64,000 bases of DNA from the NCBI GenBank assembly GCA_950022655.1, contig OX465579.1, forward strand, positions 42,821,950 through 42,885,949, given 5' to 3'. The position numbers and the translations under genes are program-made. Under the pieces are notes generated by a model, which did no database searches, was not told where the DNA came from, and saw only the letters and a program-made list of their open reading frames with translations. Shown here in pieces: positions 28,450 to 41,674 of the stretch. This stretch comes from Alentia gelatinosa. Its lineage: Eukaryota > Annelida > Polychaeta > Phyllodocida > Polynoidae. Within the stretch, counting starts at the first letter, position 1, and each line of letters begins with the position of its first letter.

Positions 28450-29434
28450 ATAGCAGCATATACTGCGTATTTGTCAAGGATAAAAAAGTAAGCGGAAATC
28501 TGAGACTCGATACTTATTTTTATTGGAAAGGAGCCCTCTATTCCTAGTCACGTAGGGGATAATAGAAAACATGTTTAGCTTTTTGAGCTGAATGCTCTCT
28601 GATCTGATAATGTTCAGCTTTTGTTCAGCCGGTCGGTCTCCAGGTTGATGAAAGTAAAGTGATGGGACATTTAATTTGGACCAGGCCTTATAAAAGAAAT
28701 ATTTGTGCAGGCACTCTCTAATGATCTTCAGAGAAGTCATCCAGCTCATTATAATGGACTTCTTTGTATGCTTTGTTGAATGGTGTAAGAAGTGAAGCTG
28801 GCATGTTTAGTAAACATTTCCTGTAAATCAAGCCTGTCTTGTATGGACCTGACTAACTCGAAAGCTAAGCCGAGTCATATTTTTTGTACAGACATCTAAC
28901 GTTTATTTTTAATCAAAGCTGGAGTTAGGCCTATGTTTCCCTGGGTAACAAGGATGTGATATATCGACATGGTAGATCACGATTAGTCGCAAATTAGATA
29001 TACATGTGAAGGGCCCCCTCTCTATTCATCTTGATTAGGGAACCAAAAAAGAATTAATCAAAGTTTTAATACGGCCGGCCATTTCATGATCATACATAAA
29101 TAGTAGAGCTGACCTAGAAGTATACTGGTCAAATCCACCTTATGATAATTTAGATGGCAAGTCTGACATCACTGATGGAAAAATTTCCGGAGATTGAGTT
29201 ACCATGTATATTCTGCCGCTACTTTTGTACCCATCTTCTCTCAGCGGTCGTGACAAGTCTTCAGCCAATTGTAGTTACAGCCTTCGATATACACTTCACT
29301 TGTAATCAAGTATTTTCTTCTCATGCTCTCTCGTCCCTATATACCCTCCAGGTCCCCTGAGACGTTAAACCACAAATAAACAAAACATCACATGCTCTGC
29401 AGTAAGGAAACTTCAACAAACTCAGTTTATATCG
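28450..29434. other. Non-coding stretch with a SINE/LINE-type tail
   Basis: No convincing exon. At 29355-29385 the sequence GACGTTAAACCACAAATAA plus A/C-rich repeats has the same form as the tails at 54605 and 63673, marking the 3' end of a worn retroposon. Confidence 0.5.
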
Positions 29435-29971
29435 ATGCATCCTATTTCTTGCTTTATTCAAAAATATACAGAAACATCAAATCTTATGCAATGCAGTTGT
29501 TCGTTGTTTCATGGAAAAACAGGCGTTTATCATATATACATGTATATAGACAATAATCGATGGTTTAAAACAATAAGCGTACGAGCTAGGTCAACTGTTC
29601 ACATGAAAAGAAGAAAAAAACAAAAATCGATGGTTTTGTGGACAGGCGGACGTAAACCACCAGCGGTTGACGCGTACCAATACACGAGCGTTATCGAGTG
29701 TATTGGGTCAAACTCGATTGGTTTACAGAGCGGCCTGTTTACAAAACCAACGTTTGTTGTATTTATCAGAGAAGGCAGTTTTCCTCCTTTCCTAGGAAAT
29801 CGTTGTTTTCATTTTCAGTTTATGATATTATTTTTTTCTTGTGTAAAACGAAGAGAGAATAAATTGAGCCTCATTCAAAGAAATACGCAGTTGTTCAAAC
29901 CTCCACACACACCTCAGCCTCATTCCATGGCCAATAACGAGGTGTTTTTCATGTTTTCTCAGTCTCTCTAA
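29435..29971 (+). other. Unrecognised 178-codon open frame
   Basis: This is the longest frame in the region between ARFGAP1 and 40 kb. It has no recognised domain, its composition is Ser/Cys/Lys/Phe-rich, and a short motif (AATCGATGGTTT) occurs twice in it. Probably chance, or part of an old repeat. Confidence 0.15.
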
Positions 29972-32030
29972 GGCAGTAAATTTCACATGAAAGATATTTC
30001 CTATTTTTATGCGCCGCGTTCCAGCGCAAAATGGCGGCAAGCTTCATTAAGGTTACAGAGAGAACACATATACGACCTTCGTGGTAAATTATGACTTCAC
30101 AGGATGTTTTCATGGGCGCCCTAACAACCTTTGCCGATATCAGTCACTTGATACAGAGAAATGCTCCTAATGTCTTTTGCAGCTGTCTGGGAGTGTTCTT
30201 ACGCCATCACAGGCGTTTCTATCAGTGATCTTTCAACCTTTACATAAATTTCATGTTAGAGGTGAAGCCTTTCCCACGCTGAGCTCTGCAAACCATTCAT
30301 TGAGTGGATGGGCAATTAAGGCGTGTATCTGTCTATGAGGGAATAGTAATATGCCACTTGTTTCATGAGCCCAACTGAGAGCCCTGATTTATCATCCATC
30401 TGCTGAGTAAATTAAACCCAGGAATTGCCATATTAAAGGGTTTATGACTAGGGACTATTTTTTTCCTATAGGGCACAGTTTCATAGATTGACAATGATTT
30501 TTATATCCCATACATGTTCGTTGTTCATACTTTGTAAGAATGAAGCCGAAATTCCACTCCTAGAGTGACAAGTATAGAACCTTCTGACTAATAAGGAGAC
30601 CCACTGATGGAGAGCTGAAGTAGGAGTAAGCAACGGGCACTGATTTGTTGTCATGGAAATGTGTGAAATTTCAAATTTGTGATAGTGCCCTTGGCTCGTA
30701 GAACATAAATTCCCCTTCAGAACTGGTAAGTACCTAGGGTAATTAGCTATTTCTCCTTCCCTGTTACCCTAGGACACTCAGAAGTGTCCCTAGGCTCGCA
30801 AGAACCTTAATTCTCCTTCATCGGATAATTACCTATTAAATAAGGCATTATAGAATAGTGTAGAAGGAAAATGTGTCCCTCTCTCCGTCTTAATGGAATG
30901 CTGCATTTAAATTGATCATGATAATCATCCCAACCATAAATTATTTAGTGAAATTTAACCTTCTCAAGATGCAGCTGAATTCGTCGCTGATAAACAAACT
31001 AGGTTAATAATACTGACTAATGGCAACTTGTTTTCAAATTAAAAGATTATTATTCCGGTTGCTTCCACCTGTCAGCGTGGAAATTATTATTCAGAGTTTC
31101 GCTGATTAAATCGGCGGAACTGCACCGTTAACTATTTTTTTAATAGCTTTGGGGAACTAACTCAATTTTATTTGATAACAGGTGACAAAAATACAGTTGT
31201 ATTCGTTTATCTACGCAGTAAGAGGTCACAAGCCTCTTTATCTTATCGTTAGGAGATTCACGTGATATTAGAGGTTATTTGTACAATAAGCGTTTATCCG
31301 TAGTTATTAGAGACTTAACTAATTTATGGGTCTAATAAGAAACAAGAAGGCATGATGGGCGTCTTTACGATAGCACAGTTTACTAGGCTTTTGTTACACG
31401 GTGTAAAATGAACGAGCATTATTAACACTCAGATCTAATGGCATTGGAATGTAGGAATCAAATCAGCATAAGGTTACACATTGAAGTAAATACACAAGTC
31501 AGACTGTCCCATGGCTCACAGAACCATGCCGCAGATTACACCCTCACCTATATCTTTTGTAAATTCAAATAAGCAGATTCAGAAGCTGTCCTTAGATTGA
31601 ATTACACAGGCTACCCATGCGTTTTTTCATCGCCGACTCTTTTCACCACAGTTCAATAGCTTCATCAGGGTAAAAAAAAAATCAAACTAGTTACACTGTT
31701 AAGCCTGAAGAAATGTCGACCGTATCTTTCTGTACGTTCCATAGCCTGTTGCATATTGAGAGAAATTCCCTATTTCTTTTCATCTGTTTAGATTTTATTC
31801 TAGCCATTGCGAAACTCGGATAACTAGGGTTAGTCCAATCCTACCTAACTTGATACCTAGGACTGAGTTAGCATATGGATGTGCCAAGTGCATTACGGTT
31901 AAAGGTCTCCCAACCAATTGGTGTCGTATAGACGCATATCATGTTGAAGACCTCGCCGTTTTGAATACGGTGACTAAATGTTTTGGCACGGTGCTAAAAG
32001 CGCAGGTGGAAAGATAGTACACTAGACCTT
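29972..32030. other. Non-coding stretch, possibly regulatory
   Basis: No exon recognised. A worn tandem pair at about 30688-30732 and 30790-30832 shares CCCT(T/A)GGCTCG and AATTACCT-type blocks. The stretch 30950-31150 is rich in ATTA and TAAT cores. A 28-base sequence near 31902 (AAAGGTCTCCCAACCAATTG) recurs at 32310. Confidence 0.4.
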
Positions 32031-32500
32031 CTGTATTGGTGCAATTTTTAAGTACCACTTCGATTCATCTATGGTGCCATCATCTGTTCTTTTATTATCC
32101 AACTCATGCAAAGTGTCCATAGATACGACATAGAGAATGTGCATGGACATACCCGGAGCATACAGGTATGTTGTATTCTCCTGGTTGCAAGAGCCGGTGG
32201 ATACGAAAAAAAATAGTGCATATGAAGAAATAGTGCGCACCTAAACTAACTAATACCTGTACACCACTTGCCAGGAAAAGGTCGATGATAAATACAATAT
32301 AGACTAGTTTAAAGGTCTCCCAACCAATTGGTGTCGATATTGTGCATATATCCACAATATAATGAAGTACAATGTAATAAATAGAAAAAAACCACTAATA
32401 TCCGGCCAATATCTGTTCCTATATCCATAATGTAATGAAGGGAAAAACAGAAACACCAATACCCGCTAAGAATCTCTAAGAATATTAGATAGACCGATGA
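31902..32500. repeat. Local repeat cluster
   Basis: AAAGGTCTCCCAACCAATTG plus GTGTCG occurs at about 31902 and 32310. Within 32350-32480 an approximately 70-base unit (ATATCCA.AAT.TAATGAAG, then ACCA.TA.CCG) is repeated twice with divergence. Confidence 0.6.
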
Positions 32501-32539
32501 CTCAGTAGGTAATAACGCCATGCGCTAGAGCAATTCTAC

Positions 32540-34860
32540 TGCATAGATCTTGAAATGAATGATAATATGCATTATTGATAGTGGAAGACGTCTTTAGACC
32601 TTCAAACGTTGAATGTCTGTGGAACAAATAGCATTGTGCATTGTGTTCAGTAATGAGTCTATGGATATCCATATGTATGGTGATTACATGGTCGAGGACA
32701 CCTAATTAGTGGTCAGACAATGGCTGGGGGAAGCAGGTGCCAGTCTGATGTCAGGATCTATGCATAGATGCTGACACATAAACAGCAAAAGCTTGCATGC
32801 CCATTAATATTGCCCCACAGATTCTTTCTGACATCACCAAACCGGAACGATAGTCCTGCCTTGGCGCACATGTTCCGGGAAGTGTGTGTGTAGTTATATG
32901 GATGACTGGAGGAGGGTTCCTGTAGTAAGGATCGAGACCGGTGTGTCCTGTGAAGACCCAGCCCTTATACCATGCATTGTCAGGGAGATGCAGGCGGGAG
33001 GGGGTTGGGAGGTCTGGAGCAGTGCCCGGCGGCGGGCGGCATGCGACCCCCGGGACCGTTGACCCAGTGAGGCCGCCCGGCACGTGACCGTCAGTCGGAG
33101 CTCAAACTGTCGGAAGACAGGGATGAGAAAGGTCGCTACCACCTCTGTGTGTGTGTGTGTTCCCGCCACAGCCGTCAGCCGCGCTCCACGCAGTGTACAT
33201 ACACACCACCTGACAGGGACTTTACCATAGGCACTAGTGGACCAACTGTAAGTCAAACATTTATCTACACCTCTACCCGTTGTTCCCAGGCTACGTCTGC
33301 TTCGTGTTATTATTGCATCCCATCGGATCTCTGATCACTGCGCGAAGCATGACTAGGTTGTAGTAGATTATGTGATGGGATTGATGTAATGGTGATGATG
33401 TTTAATCAGGGATGATATGAAAATGATAGACATAAAATGTTTGTGCTGTACCAGTCCTCCCAGTCGCACAAACGACTCTTTATCTCCCACTCCCAACTGT
33501 GAACACACGTATCTCGGTTACAGGTACATGTATTATGTTTTTATAGATTTTTTGTTTGTATTTTTTTTTCAGAGTAGACAGGTGGTCCAGGTTATGTGGG
33601 CCAAGCTCTATGTAAAACACATATGTTTATTCAATACCTGCCATCTGTCTCTCCATTTCTGCTTTACCAGATCGACTGTTTCTATTCAAATCAGTGTGTC
33701 TTTCAAAGTCATTCTTTAACCAGCCTGTTAATAGTCCGCTGGTACATTTATACGAGTAAATCTCGCACAGATATAGTAAGTAATATGTACGTTATGAAAT
33801 CAAATAGTTCCAGGTTGTTTACACCTAAATATATGATACGAATGAAGTGAACTATCAATATTTTATTGGCTTTGATGCTGAAATGTAGTCTCCATATTGT
33901 GATTTTATTGGGATAAAGACGTGAATTTAAAAAAGATATCTTCATACAAAACCTCAACTGCAATTAAATAGAAACAACGAAACGAGATTGCGATATAGAC
34001 ACTGAGTGGAAATAAAGGAAATTCCCTGCCGTATCTGATTATTTAGTATAGGTGCACATCAACGAAAATACAATTTACTTACATGTAACTTTATTACTGT
34101 AGGGTTGTATATTAGACCGAACCATTCGTAACTATATTTTTACATCATCTCAATCTCGTGATTTAAACCTAAAAGTTTTCGAAGTGGTCATTGATACATG
34201 TATATATTGTTGCTCCATATATATCTATGTCAGAAAAGTTCATCTTTAGGAGTTCTTGACTCGGTGACCCCGTCCTAGATTCTGCACACACGAAATGATC
34301 AAATATTGATATCGAACGATATCAAACTTGATAACCCTGAAGAGACACAGCACCATCATTCTTATATGTGTGTACATATCCCCCCATTTGTATGTAGCAA
34401 TCATAGTTTTAATCTACTTTGCTGATATATCCACTCTGAGGAGCTGTCATCGGGCACCTGCTACAGTTAAGAACTGCTGTTTGGATTTCACAATGAAAAT
34501 ATAGTTCTAATCTGACTCTTTCAACAATATCTAGTCACCCAGACAATAGTCAATCAACCCCATATGCCTCGGCTGTGCAATAATGCGACCTGTAGATTTT
34601 TTAATATCTATACGTTTAAATGCATTGTGACAAGATTGGCCTTCAATTAGAGGAGTGAAAAAGGTCAGTTTAGGAAATGATGAAACAGCTGTGATTCTCA
34701 ACAGTTTTTTAAGACTTACACCTTCCTCGCACCTTCCCTCCCCAGCCAAGCCACTTTTTCTCTTCACAGCCTCACCACTTTCTTCAGACTCTCACCCCAG
34801 CTTTCCGTAGCCTCTTCTGACCCCCGTCCATTCAACATGGAAGCAGCTAGATCGTAGACA
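32540..34860. other. Stretch without recognised gene, with a GC-rich patch
   Basis: Nothing identifiable. A GC-rich patch at 32960-33160 has a minus-strand open frame (LPDNAWYKGWVFTGH) bounded by a plausible acceptor near 33116, and a short (GT)n run lies at 33147-33160. I cannot tell whether this is an exon or a promoter. Confidence 0.3.
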
Positions 34861-34861
34861 T

Positions 34862-35113
34862 ATGCGCGTATGCACTCCGTCTGGCTTTAGCCGCTCACTT
34901 AAGTGGCCGTCCGCGTCCTCGTCATCTTGTCATTCCGACCCAGCAGCCAGTTACCTGACGTTCTCCCCGAGCGCCGGTCTTAGTATGCCCGCCATTCCCG
35001 AGGCGGCGTGCGGGGTCACCGGACGGCGAGAGAGTCAGGGCGAGGAGCGGCATGGAATTCACCGTCTCTACTGCATACTTGCATTGTGCACGGTTTCTGA
35101 GTTGTACGTATGA
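34862..35113 (+). other. GC-rich island with an open frame
   Basis: The plus frame reads SLKWPSASSSSCHSDPAASY and MPAIPEAACGVTGRRESQ. Minus frames are also open over part of it. It is GC-rich against an AT-rich background, so it may be an exon or CpG-type element of an unknown gene. Confidence 0.25.
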
Positions 35114-37430
35114 GCTCGTAGAACCCTTCAGTTTAAAACTCCACGTTTAGAAGAATTTCCAGCTTCTGTGATCGACTCACAGAAGTTCTAATGACGCTCA
35201 GAAATAATTATGATTTTCAAAATGTTCAGACACCTTTTCTGGGAGAGCTATATACGAGGGTCCCACTACCTGTTCTCGAATGAGGAATAAAGAAAATACC
35301 CTATTTCGAGACTGCTGCTCTCTCTCAGCCCCCCCTCCCCCCCCCCCCCCGCGCCTTTGTTTCACCGTTACGGTATAACGGTGACTTACCAATTGGGTCA
35401 ATTGGAGACCGACCCAAGTTAGCGGGCTCTCCCAAGTTGCCCAAACCCACCGATGCACACCGACGCGCCTTACGAAGCGCTCTACGGCCCTCAGTTACAT
35501 TGTATTGAATGGGCGACGGGTACACATTGGGGTGTCTGAATTTCTGCGTCGGCGTTGGCGGGTTCAAGGCCTTACTCTTTAAGTCTTTTGTCACATGTAA
35601 TGTCGTTATTCCTCCGACTGCGAAGCCAAGGGAAATAGTTAATTGTTGCACTTGTTTCCACACTGTGTCGATAATTTATGAACAAAGGTTTTCTGTCAAC
35701 AATTATACAGCGAAAAAACGTAATTTCAACCTCATTAGCAAGGTTGATAAACCCCGGTATTCCTTCCGTTTTTATATAATTGATACTCTGTTCCAGATAC
35801 ATCCCTAGACATTATGATAAATAGAGCGGCATACTGAAAAAAGACATATTGATGCCTTTAGAATTATGTGTGATGTTTGATTGGCCTATTTTTGGAAACC
35901 TTCTTATTTCTCCTCAGTCAGTGGATACTCAGAGAAACCTGATTGAGTTTAAAAGCATGTTTATTCCACTGACGACCTGCAGTGTCAACACGCCAATGTC
36001 CATGATGATCCATAAATCGTCTCCATAAATCACTATTGATCACCTTTTAGGCTCTATTTGAAAAGCGAAAGTCTACATAATCGAAAGGGATGACACTGAC
36101 TACATATTGGGGGACTATCACCTCGGATCACTAATTTCTAATCAGTCGCATACTAAAAATAGTGATTGGGTTAGACCGAGAGGCGTTGTCAGGTATGATA
36201 TCTTTTCCACAGACACCAGCACCCAGCATTGGCAGATGAAGAGTCTGTATCCCATTTGATTAATATTAGAATTCGCCGACACTATTAACGCTCTAATGAA
36301 CTGCTGTCAGTTCAGACAACAGGCTGTTAATAAACCGTCCAGACGCTGTTTTCTCCCGACCACCTGTCTTTATGTGAACCTCGGGTGGCATTCCTCTCTA
36401 CCAGGCTTGAATAAGAAGCATGGCAGCTTCCATCTCTGAATAATGTCTTTTATTGTCTTCCATCCTTCGGGAAATGATCTCTTTTTATTCAATATTAGCA
36501 TTTGAATAGATTCAAGGTGAGAGGTATAAGTGTCGTAATCTGCCTTTTTTAAAATGGCACTTTCTGTGGCATGTAAATTATGATCAGTACGAAGAACCCG
36601 AATCAGTTTGGAGAGAGAAAACGTGCTCGTTCTATGTTTTCATTGCGTGTATTATATGCTAGACTGTGGCGGCATAGTTCTCTCCTGAACTGACAAATGT
36701 GGGCATGCGTGCACCATGTGTTACCTAACTCTGCGCAGTGACCGGTGCTGGAGGAGTGCGCCTTCCGAGAAGGGCGCAGTGCATGGAGAGGGTAGGGGTT
36801 AATGCTGGTGAAAGGGGATCGGGGACCAGTAGGAGAATGTCATAGGGTAGGAAAATGTCAGGCGTCTGCTGACACCAACCTGGCACCTGACATATCACAT
36901 AACGAAGACACGTACTCCCACCCCCGGGCCGACATGCATGTCGACATTGTGATGTATGCAATTTAACGTGCGTCACAGTGTCACATGTATCCAATGACCG
37001 ACGGCCATTACGTATGTCAAGGACGTGTGTCGCTTGTCTCGGCGGCGTTAGTATCTATGGGGAAGTGCTCATACACAAACTACGGCCGAGTTACGGGCAG
37101 GTCACGGCGTCACGGCGAGAAAATGTGCAATTCACAGCATCATCTAACTGCTAGTATATATATTTCCTCAAATCAAGGGAACGTGAACAATGCAATTTAT
37201 TTCAAAACCGGTTCTCACTATCTTAGATCAAAAGTTATTGTTATTTGCAGAGCGTTTGAATTAAAGATTACCATGTCTATAAGATGTTAAGATGCCCACG
37301 CTAGTTGCCGGTTGATTGACTGGTGGGTGCAGAGAATTGCCTATGACGATTGGTGAATGATGCATGACGGACGCGCATTAGAAGCATGTAATGTATAGAA
37401 TTCGATTTATGGACCATTGATATTAGAGAC
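35114..37430. other. Non-coding stretch
   Basis: A poly-C run lies at 35332-35352. The stretch 35880-36500 has no open frame of note but an even composition and several homeodomain-like TAAT cores. No gene is supported. Confidence 0.4.
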
Positions 37431-37444
37431 CCTAGATACATTGA

Positions 37445-37565
37445 GAGATGGCGTTGTTGGTAACGCATGACGCTGCTGGTGACTCATAATGTTGTAGGAA
37501 ACGATACTGTAGGTGACGCATGACATTATTGGCGATGCATGACTGTTGGTGACATATGATGCAGA
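37445..37565. repeat. Degenerate minisatellite
   Basis: About five diverged copies of a 20-25 base unit around TTGGTGACGCATGAC. Confidence 0.7.
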
Positions 37566-37569
37566 CGAC

Positions 37570-39740
37570 ACAACACACATGCACATACACTAACCATAAC
37601 CGGATAGGTTCAATCAGTGAGTCAGCCTCAAAATGACGTAACAAGCATACCGAGATGTGCCGCTACACAAGCAAACAAAACCAAACCATTTTTTTATAGG
37701 TGCCGCTGATACGTTTCCCTGGTGCATATTATTGACGTACCTTTCTATTGTATGTCATGTGTTTGTAATACTGCTGAAGCTTTTTATTGCTAGACCTCTC
37801 AATTAAAGTGGATGATCTTGGTAAATTTACATCGATTGGTATTGTTATTGTCTTCATCTTTCCAAATAATTCCATTTTCATTGATTGAACACCGGCTGAT
37901 TCGCTGAAATATACACATTAACCCAATCATCTTCGACATATTTGTGATGGTGCTAAATGAATGTGACCGCCCCTTTTATGAATGAGATCATCTGATGAGA
38001 AAATGCTAAACAGACTGAACAAAGATCAACCCTTTTCGTACCTCTGTTTCTCGCCTACCCCATCTTAAAGGGTACTAGAACTCAGGAGCGGTGATTGGCC
38101 CTGGACACTTGATACGATTGCTGGAGAACGCGACCTGAAACGAAGTTGCCCTGGGATTTTCTCGCTCGAAAGGAAATGGCCTCATTTTGATTTCTCATTG
38201 TATCATACAAACACGATCGCTATTTATCCGCTGTCGTAAGGTTTGTAGTGTATACCAATGACATCTCTGATCTTTTGCTACTCCTTTGCTGCAAAAGGAT
38301 ATCGAAATAAACTGAAAGTCAACACATATTCATACTCGCCATAGGTACTACTTTTTTCGTAGTCCTAGGGCACCAGGGAGATTATACTGCGTATTTATCA
38401 ATCCCCGAGGAATTACCTATTCGAATTACCGTGCGACTTCTCTAAAATGGGGTGAGCTCTACTTAAAATTACAGGGCGACTTCGTTTCGAGTTTTCCAGT
38501 AACCCTTGATAGGGAGACCAAACAGATTCTTTGCTACCACCGGGTACTAAGCAGCAGTCTCTCAGAAGATGCATTGGAACAGAGCTTGATGTATCAAGAG
38601 GCATAGAATGCCACTTGGCGGCACCACCGGAAATTGGCAGCTATTACAAAATGCCTTATCTAAAGCACGTTGAATGATTCCGATGCAATTTATGAAGTCC
38701 CGAATCTTTGGTAAGTGACTTTGGATCATGTTTTATGTGCATTGATAATGCATTAGATTAATAATTTGGAAACTGTGATAACGTTAAAAAGAGTAATGGG
38801 CCCATTCAATATGGGATGATGGTAACAAGTATTTGTAATGATTTTCTTTTAATCTGATTTCATTTTATGTCGGCCGGCGCTACGGGAAGTCAGCAAATGG
38901 CAAAAAAGTGAACGTTTTCATACCGAACTAGACATGCACTGGAATTTAGTTTAGGTTATGTGATTGATTACCAAGTGAATGAGCTACAACCTAGTCGACG
39001 ACAACTGTCATAGACGCATATTCCAGGGACGAATGGGGGCTAAGTTGGAGTAGAGGAGCCGGGTATAAGAGATAAAAAAGATGCATTGATGAGGCCTATG
39101 ACAACCAATTCATCAATTTTCACCTTAAGTTATTTTAATTAGCCCCCCAGGACGGCGACAGTGGTGTAGTTTCCACGTCAGTCGACGGTGGTGTGTGCTG
39201 TGGGTGGTCGGCGGGGAGCCAGCACTGCCTGTCAAGGATAGTGGGTAGGTTTGTCAGGCATAATAGACTCTTCTGTCTGTATGTAATGACAGACAATCGT
39301 CCACTTGCGCTAAATCATTTCATTTGTTAGATTAGTTAATTCGATCCCGGCGTGCTCAGTTTTCCCGACTCCGTCGTAGAATCAGGTGATAGATTGGAGC
39401 TGCGGACCAAAAGCCGTCTCTATATCAGGCAAGGATCAACAACAAAAAGAACCCTCTTAATGAACTGCATGATTCATAGTACAGCCTCCGGGTAGGGGGC
39501 GCCACTCGTACCAGAGTGGGGATATCCGCACCATAATGGACAGGGTGGTGAGATTCTGTTTTTCATATTCGCCCTCACTGAACCAGACCCCGGTGTTCCC
39601 GTCGGCGACGTCAGTGTACACTGCACATGTCAAGCATTAGGGGATTATTAATGACCCTTGGAATTGAGGCAACTAATCTAGGCGTTGCTTCTGCTAGTCA
39701 CATCATTAAATATGTACTGGGTTACTTGAAGAAGAGGGGA
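37570..39740. other. Non-coding stretch
   Basis: I see no exon, RNA gene or identifiable repeat here. Open frames are short and lack splice support. Confidence 0.4.
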
Positions 39741-39741
39741 T

Positions 39742-40060
39742 GGGGCGTTAGCTCAGTGGTTAAGGTACTAGACTCATAACCCCAAGGATGTGCGACTTTG
39801 TGTGTTCAAATCTCACTACAGCCACTTTCCCCTTCATCCCCAGTAGTGGTAGACTTACTGCTATATCAAAGGCCAGTCCCTCTCATATCTATGACTATCA
39901 GGTGTAGCAACTCTCACCTCGGTAAATGTGTAGGGGTGACGTTTTTGCCTAAACTCATTTCATAGATTCGATCACCACCCCTTTGATGCAATACCAGCGA
40001 GAAAAGCTGAACCTTGAGATAGTCCCTACATTACCCTCCCCTGAGATGTAAAACAAAATC
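39742..40060 (+). mobile_element. tRNA-derived SINE, copy 1
   Basis: The head GGGGCGTTAGCTCAGTGG has a tRNA A box, and GTGTTCAAATCTCACTAC has a B box. The anticodon-loop position reads CTCATAA (CAT, Met-like). A body of about 200 bases shared with the copy at 54302 follows (GGTAAATGTGTAGGGGTGA, CATAGATTCGATCACCACCC), then an A/C-rich tail. The long body shows it is a SINE and not a tRNA gene. Confidence 0.88.
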
Positions 40061-40555
40061 GAGTGAATGGAATCAAACCTTTAGCAGTGAACCTTGCCAC
40101 TAAAGTATATGCGTCTAGACATGGTCAAAACGGTATAACGGAACTCACATACATTAAAATATGAGTGTTGGGAGTGCAATCTGACTTGAGAAGATCTCCG
40201 CGCCTATCTGCTTCACCGGCGTCATGGATGATTGATTAACACCGACCCAGCCCTATCTAATCCAGTCACGTGTAAAGAGTGGGCATACTTTCCCAAGACC
40301 ATACATGTTCTGTCCCAGAATCCGGAGCCTGGATACAGAGTTTCTCTGGTATGTTCCGGTGATTGCAGGACCTCACAGGTTACGCTTGCTAGCCCCTGCC
40401 CACCCACCCCCACCCCTAGTCACCTGCCTACCCTTAACCAACCCCTACACATTAGACATACATCAACCCAACAATCCGCCCTCTGCCTCCCCCGTCGCTT
40501 CAGCGTTTAAACCTCTCATCCATCATCCTCTTTTTAATACAAATTTCATTTTCAG

Positions 40556-40910
40556 TTAATGCTGCGGAGTAGGGTGGTTCAGCTTGTGCCGCCGTCGCTG
40601 CGAGGCCCGGACCGGGGCGGGTCTCCCGCCTGCCAATCCTATCAGGCGGGCACACCCCGCCCATTACCAGTGCGACCTCTGATCGCCGTCCGCTGTCTCG
40701 GCGGGACGTCGGCGCCCACCCCGACGTCCGCCGGGTGCGCAGCTATCTGCGCCCGGGTTGGCGGGATGGGCCGCGACGATCCACTTGTAACCCTGAGTAG
40801 CGCTCTCCTTGTCTCCGGCTCTTTGGTTCTGCACACTATGCCTCCGCAACTCCCTTATCCCCATAACGTGATCCTGCCTCCTCGTAAGGTGCTTACAACG
40901 TGATTTATAA
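40556..40910 (+). other. GC-rich island behind a good acceptor
   Basis: A pyrimidine-rich tract and TTTTCAG end at 40556. The frame is then open for 114 codons (RSRVVQLVPPSLRGPDRGG, TPTSAGCAAICARVGGMG). Minus frames are open too because stops are rare in GC-rich sequence. Unrecognised, and may be an exon or a CpG island. Confidence 0.3.
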
Positions 40911-41674
40911 TCGCCTTTGATCCCCACGGGTTCGGTCGGGAGATCTGTCGTCAAATTCCAATAGGGGATTACCCTTTTTGAGACCAATCACTGTTATTGG
41001 TTGAGACGGTGTTGACAGTCGTATAAAGTTGCTATCGAGCTTATGAATTTATGTGTGATGCTTTGTATAAAAGCAGTGCCAAACTGAATCTTTTTGCATC
41101 ACAGTCAAAACTAGATAGGCAGACGCCAAATAATAACTGTTCACTGTCAGGTAGTTCATGTCATCTATACACATTGAAAGGATTATCTGATGATAGACCA
41201 CACTTTGCATACACATGTAGGGGTCAGGGTAGTCGAGCCGTGTTTGTTTCACTTCACGCTAGGTGGCACGAGTGCCGATCCCCACTGTGCGGTAAGGCTG
41301 GCGGACCCGTGTATGCAAATACTACGGGGTCGCCCGCATTACGTAACTCAGTCAGTATATAGGCTGAGTCCACAGCAGGTCAACAGGTCTTCTCGCTGTG
41401 CCTCCCTTTAGAGTGAACGCCTGGAGCCTCGGTGTTGGTAAGGTTTCCCCGTAAACCTTTCAACGGACCAGAATCTCTTCCCACGCATTACTTGTTGCCC
41501 CGCAGCACCAAGGGACTGTAGGAGCATTAGATACAATAAAACCTGAGTATCTAAATAGTCCGGAGTCTGGTTTTCTGTCCTAGGCTAAGCTCGGTTGTAG
41601 ATCCTGCATCTCCCAGCCTACCTCGGATCAAATCCGAACCAACCTGTGCTGAAGCGGTAGCACGGGGTAGCAAC
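40911..41674. other. Unassigned sequence left of a retroelement cluster
   Basis: No gene recognised. It has several short hairpins, such as GGTTTCCCCGTAAACC near 41440. It may be part of the same repeat unit as the 76-bp direct repeats that follow, but no second copy is present to prove this. Confidence 0.35.

Noticed and set aside
39742..39825. tRNA gene (A and B boxes present)
   Set aside because: No proper acceptor stem or CCA context, and the same head continues into a repeated body at 54302, so it is a SINE.
41380..41660. Possible rRNA or mitochondrial insertion
   Set aside because: The sequence has hairpins and an rRNA-like look, but I found no recognisable conserved rRNA motif.
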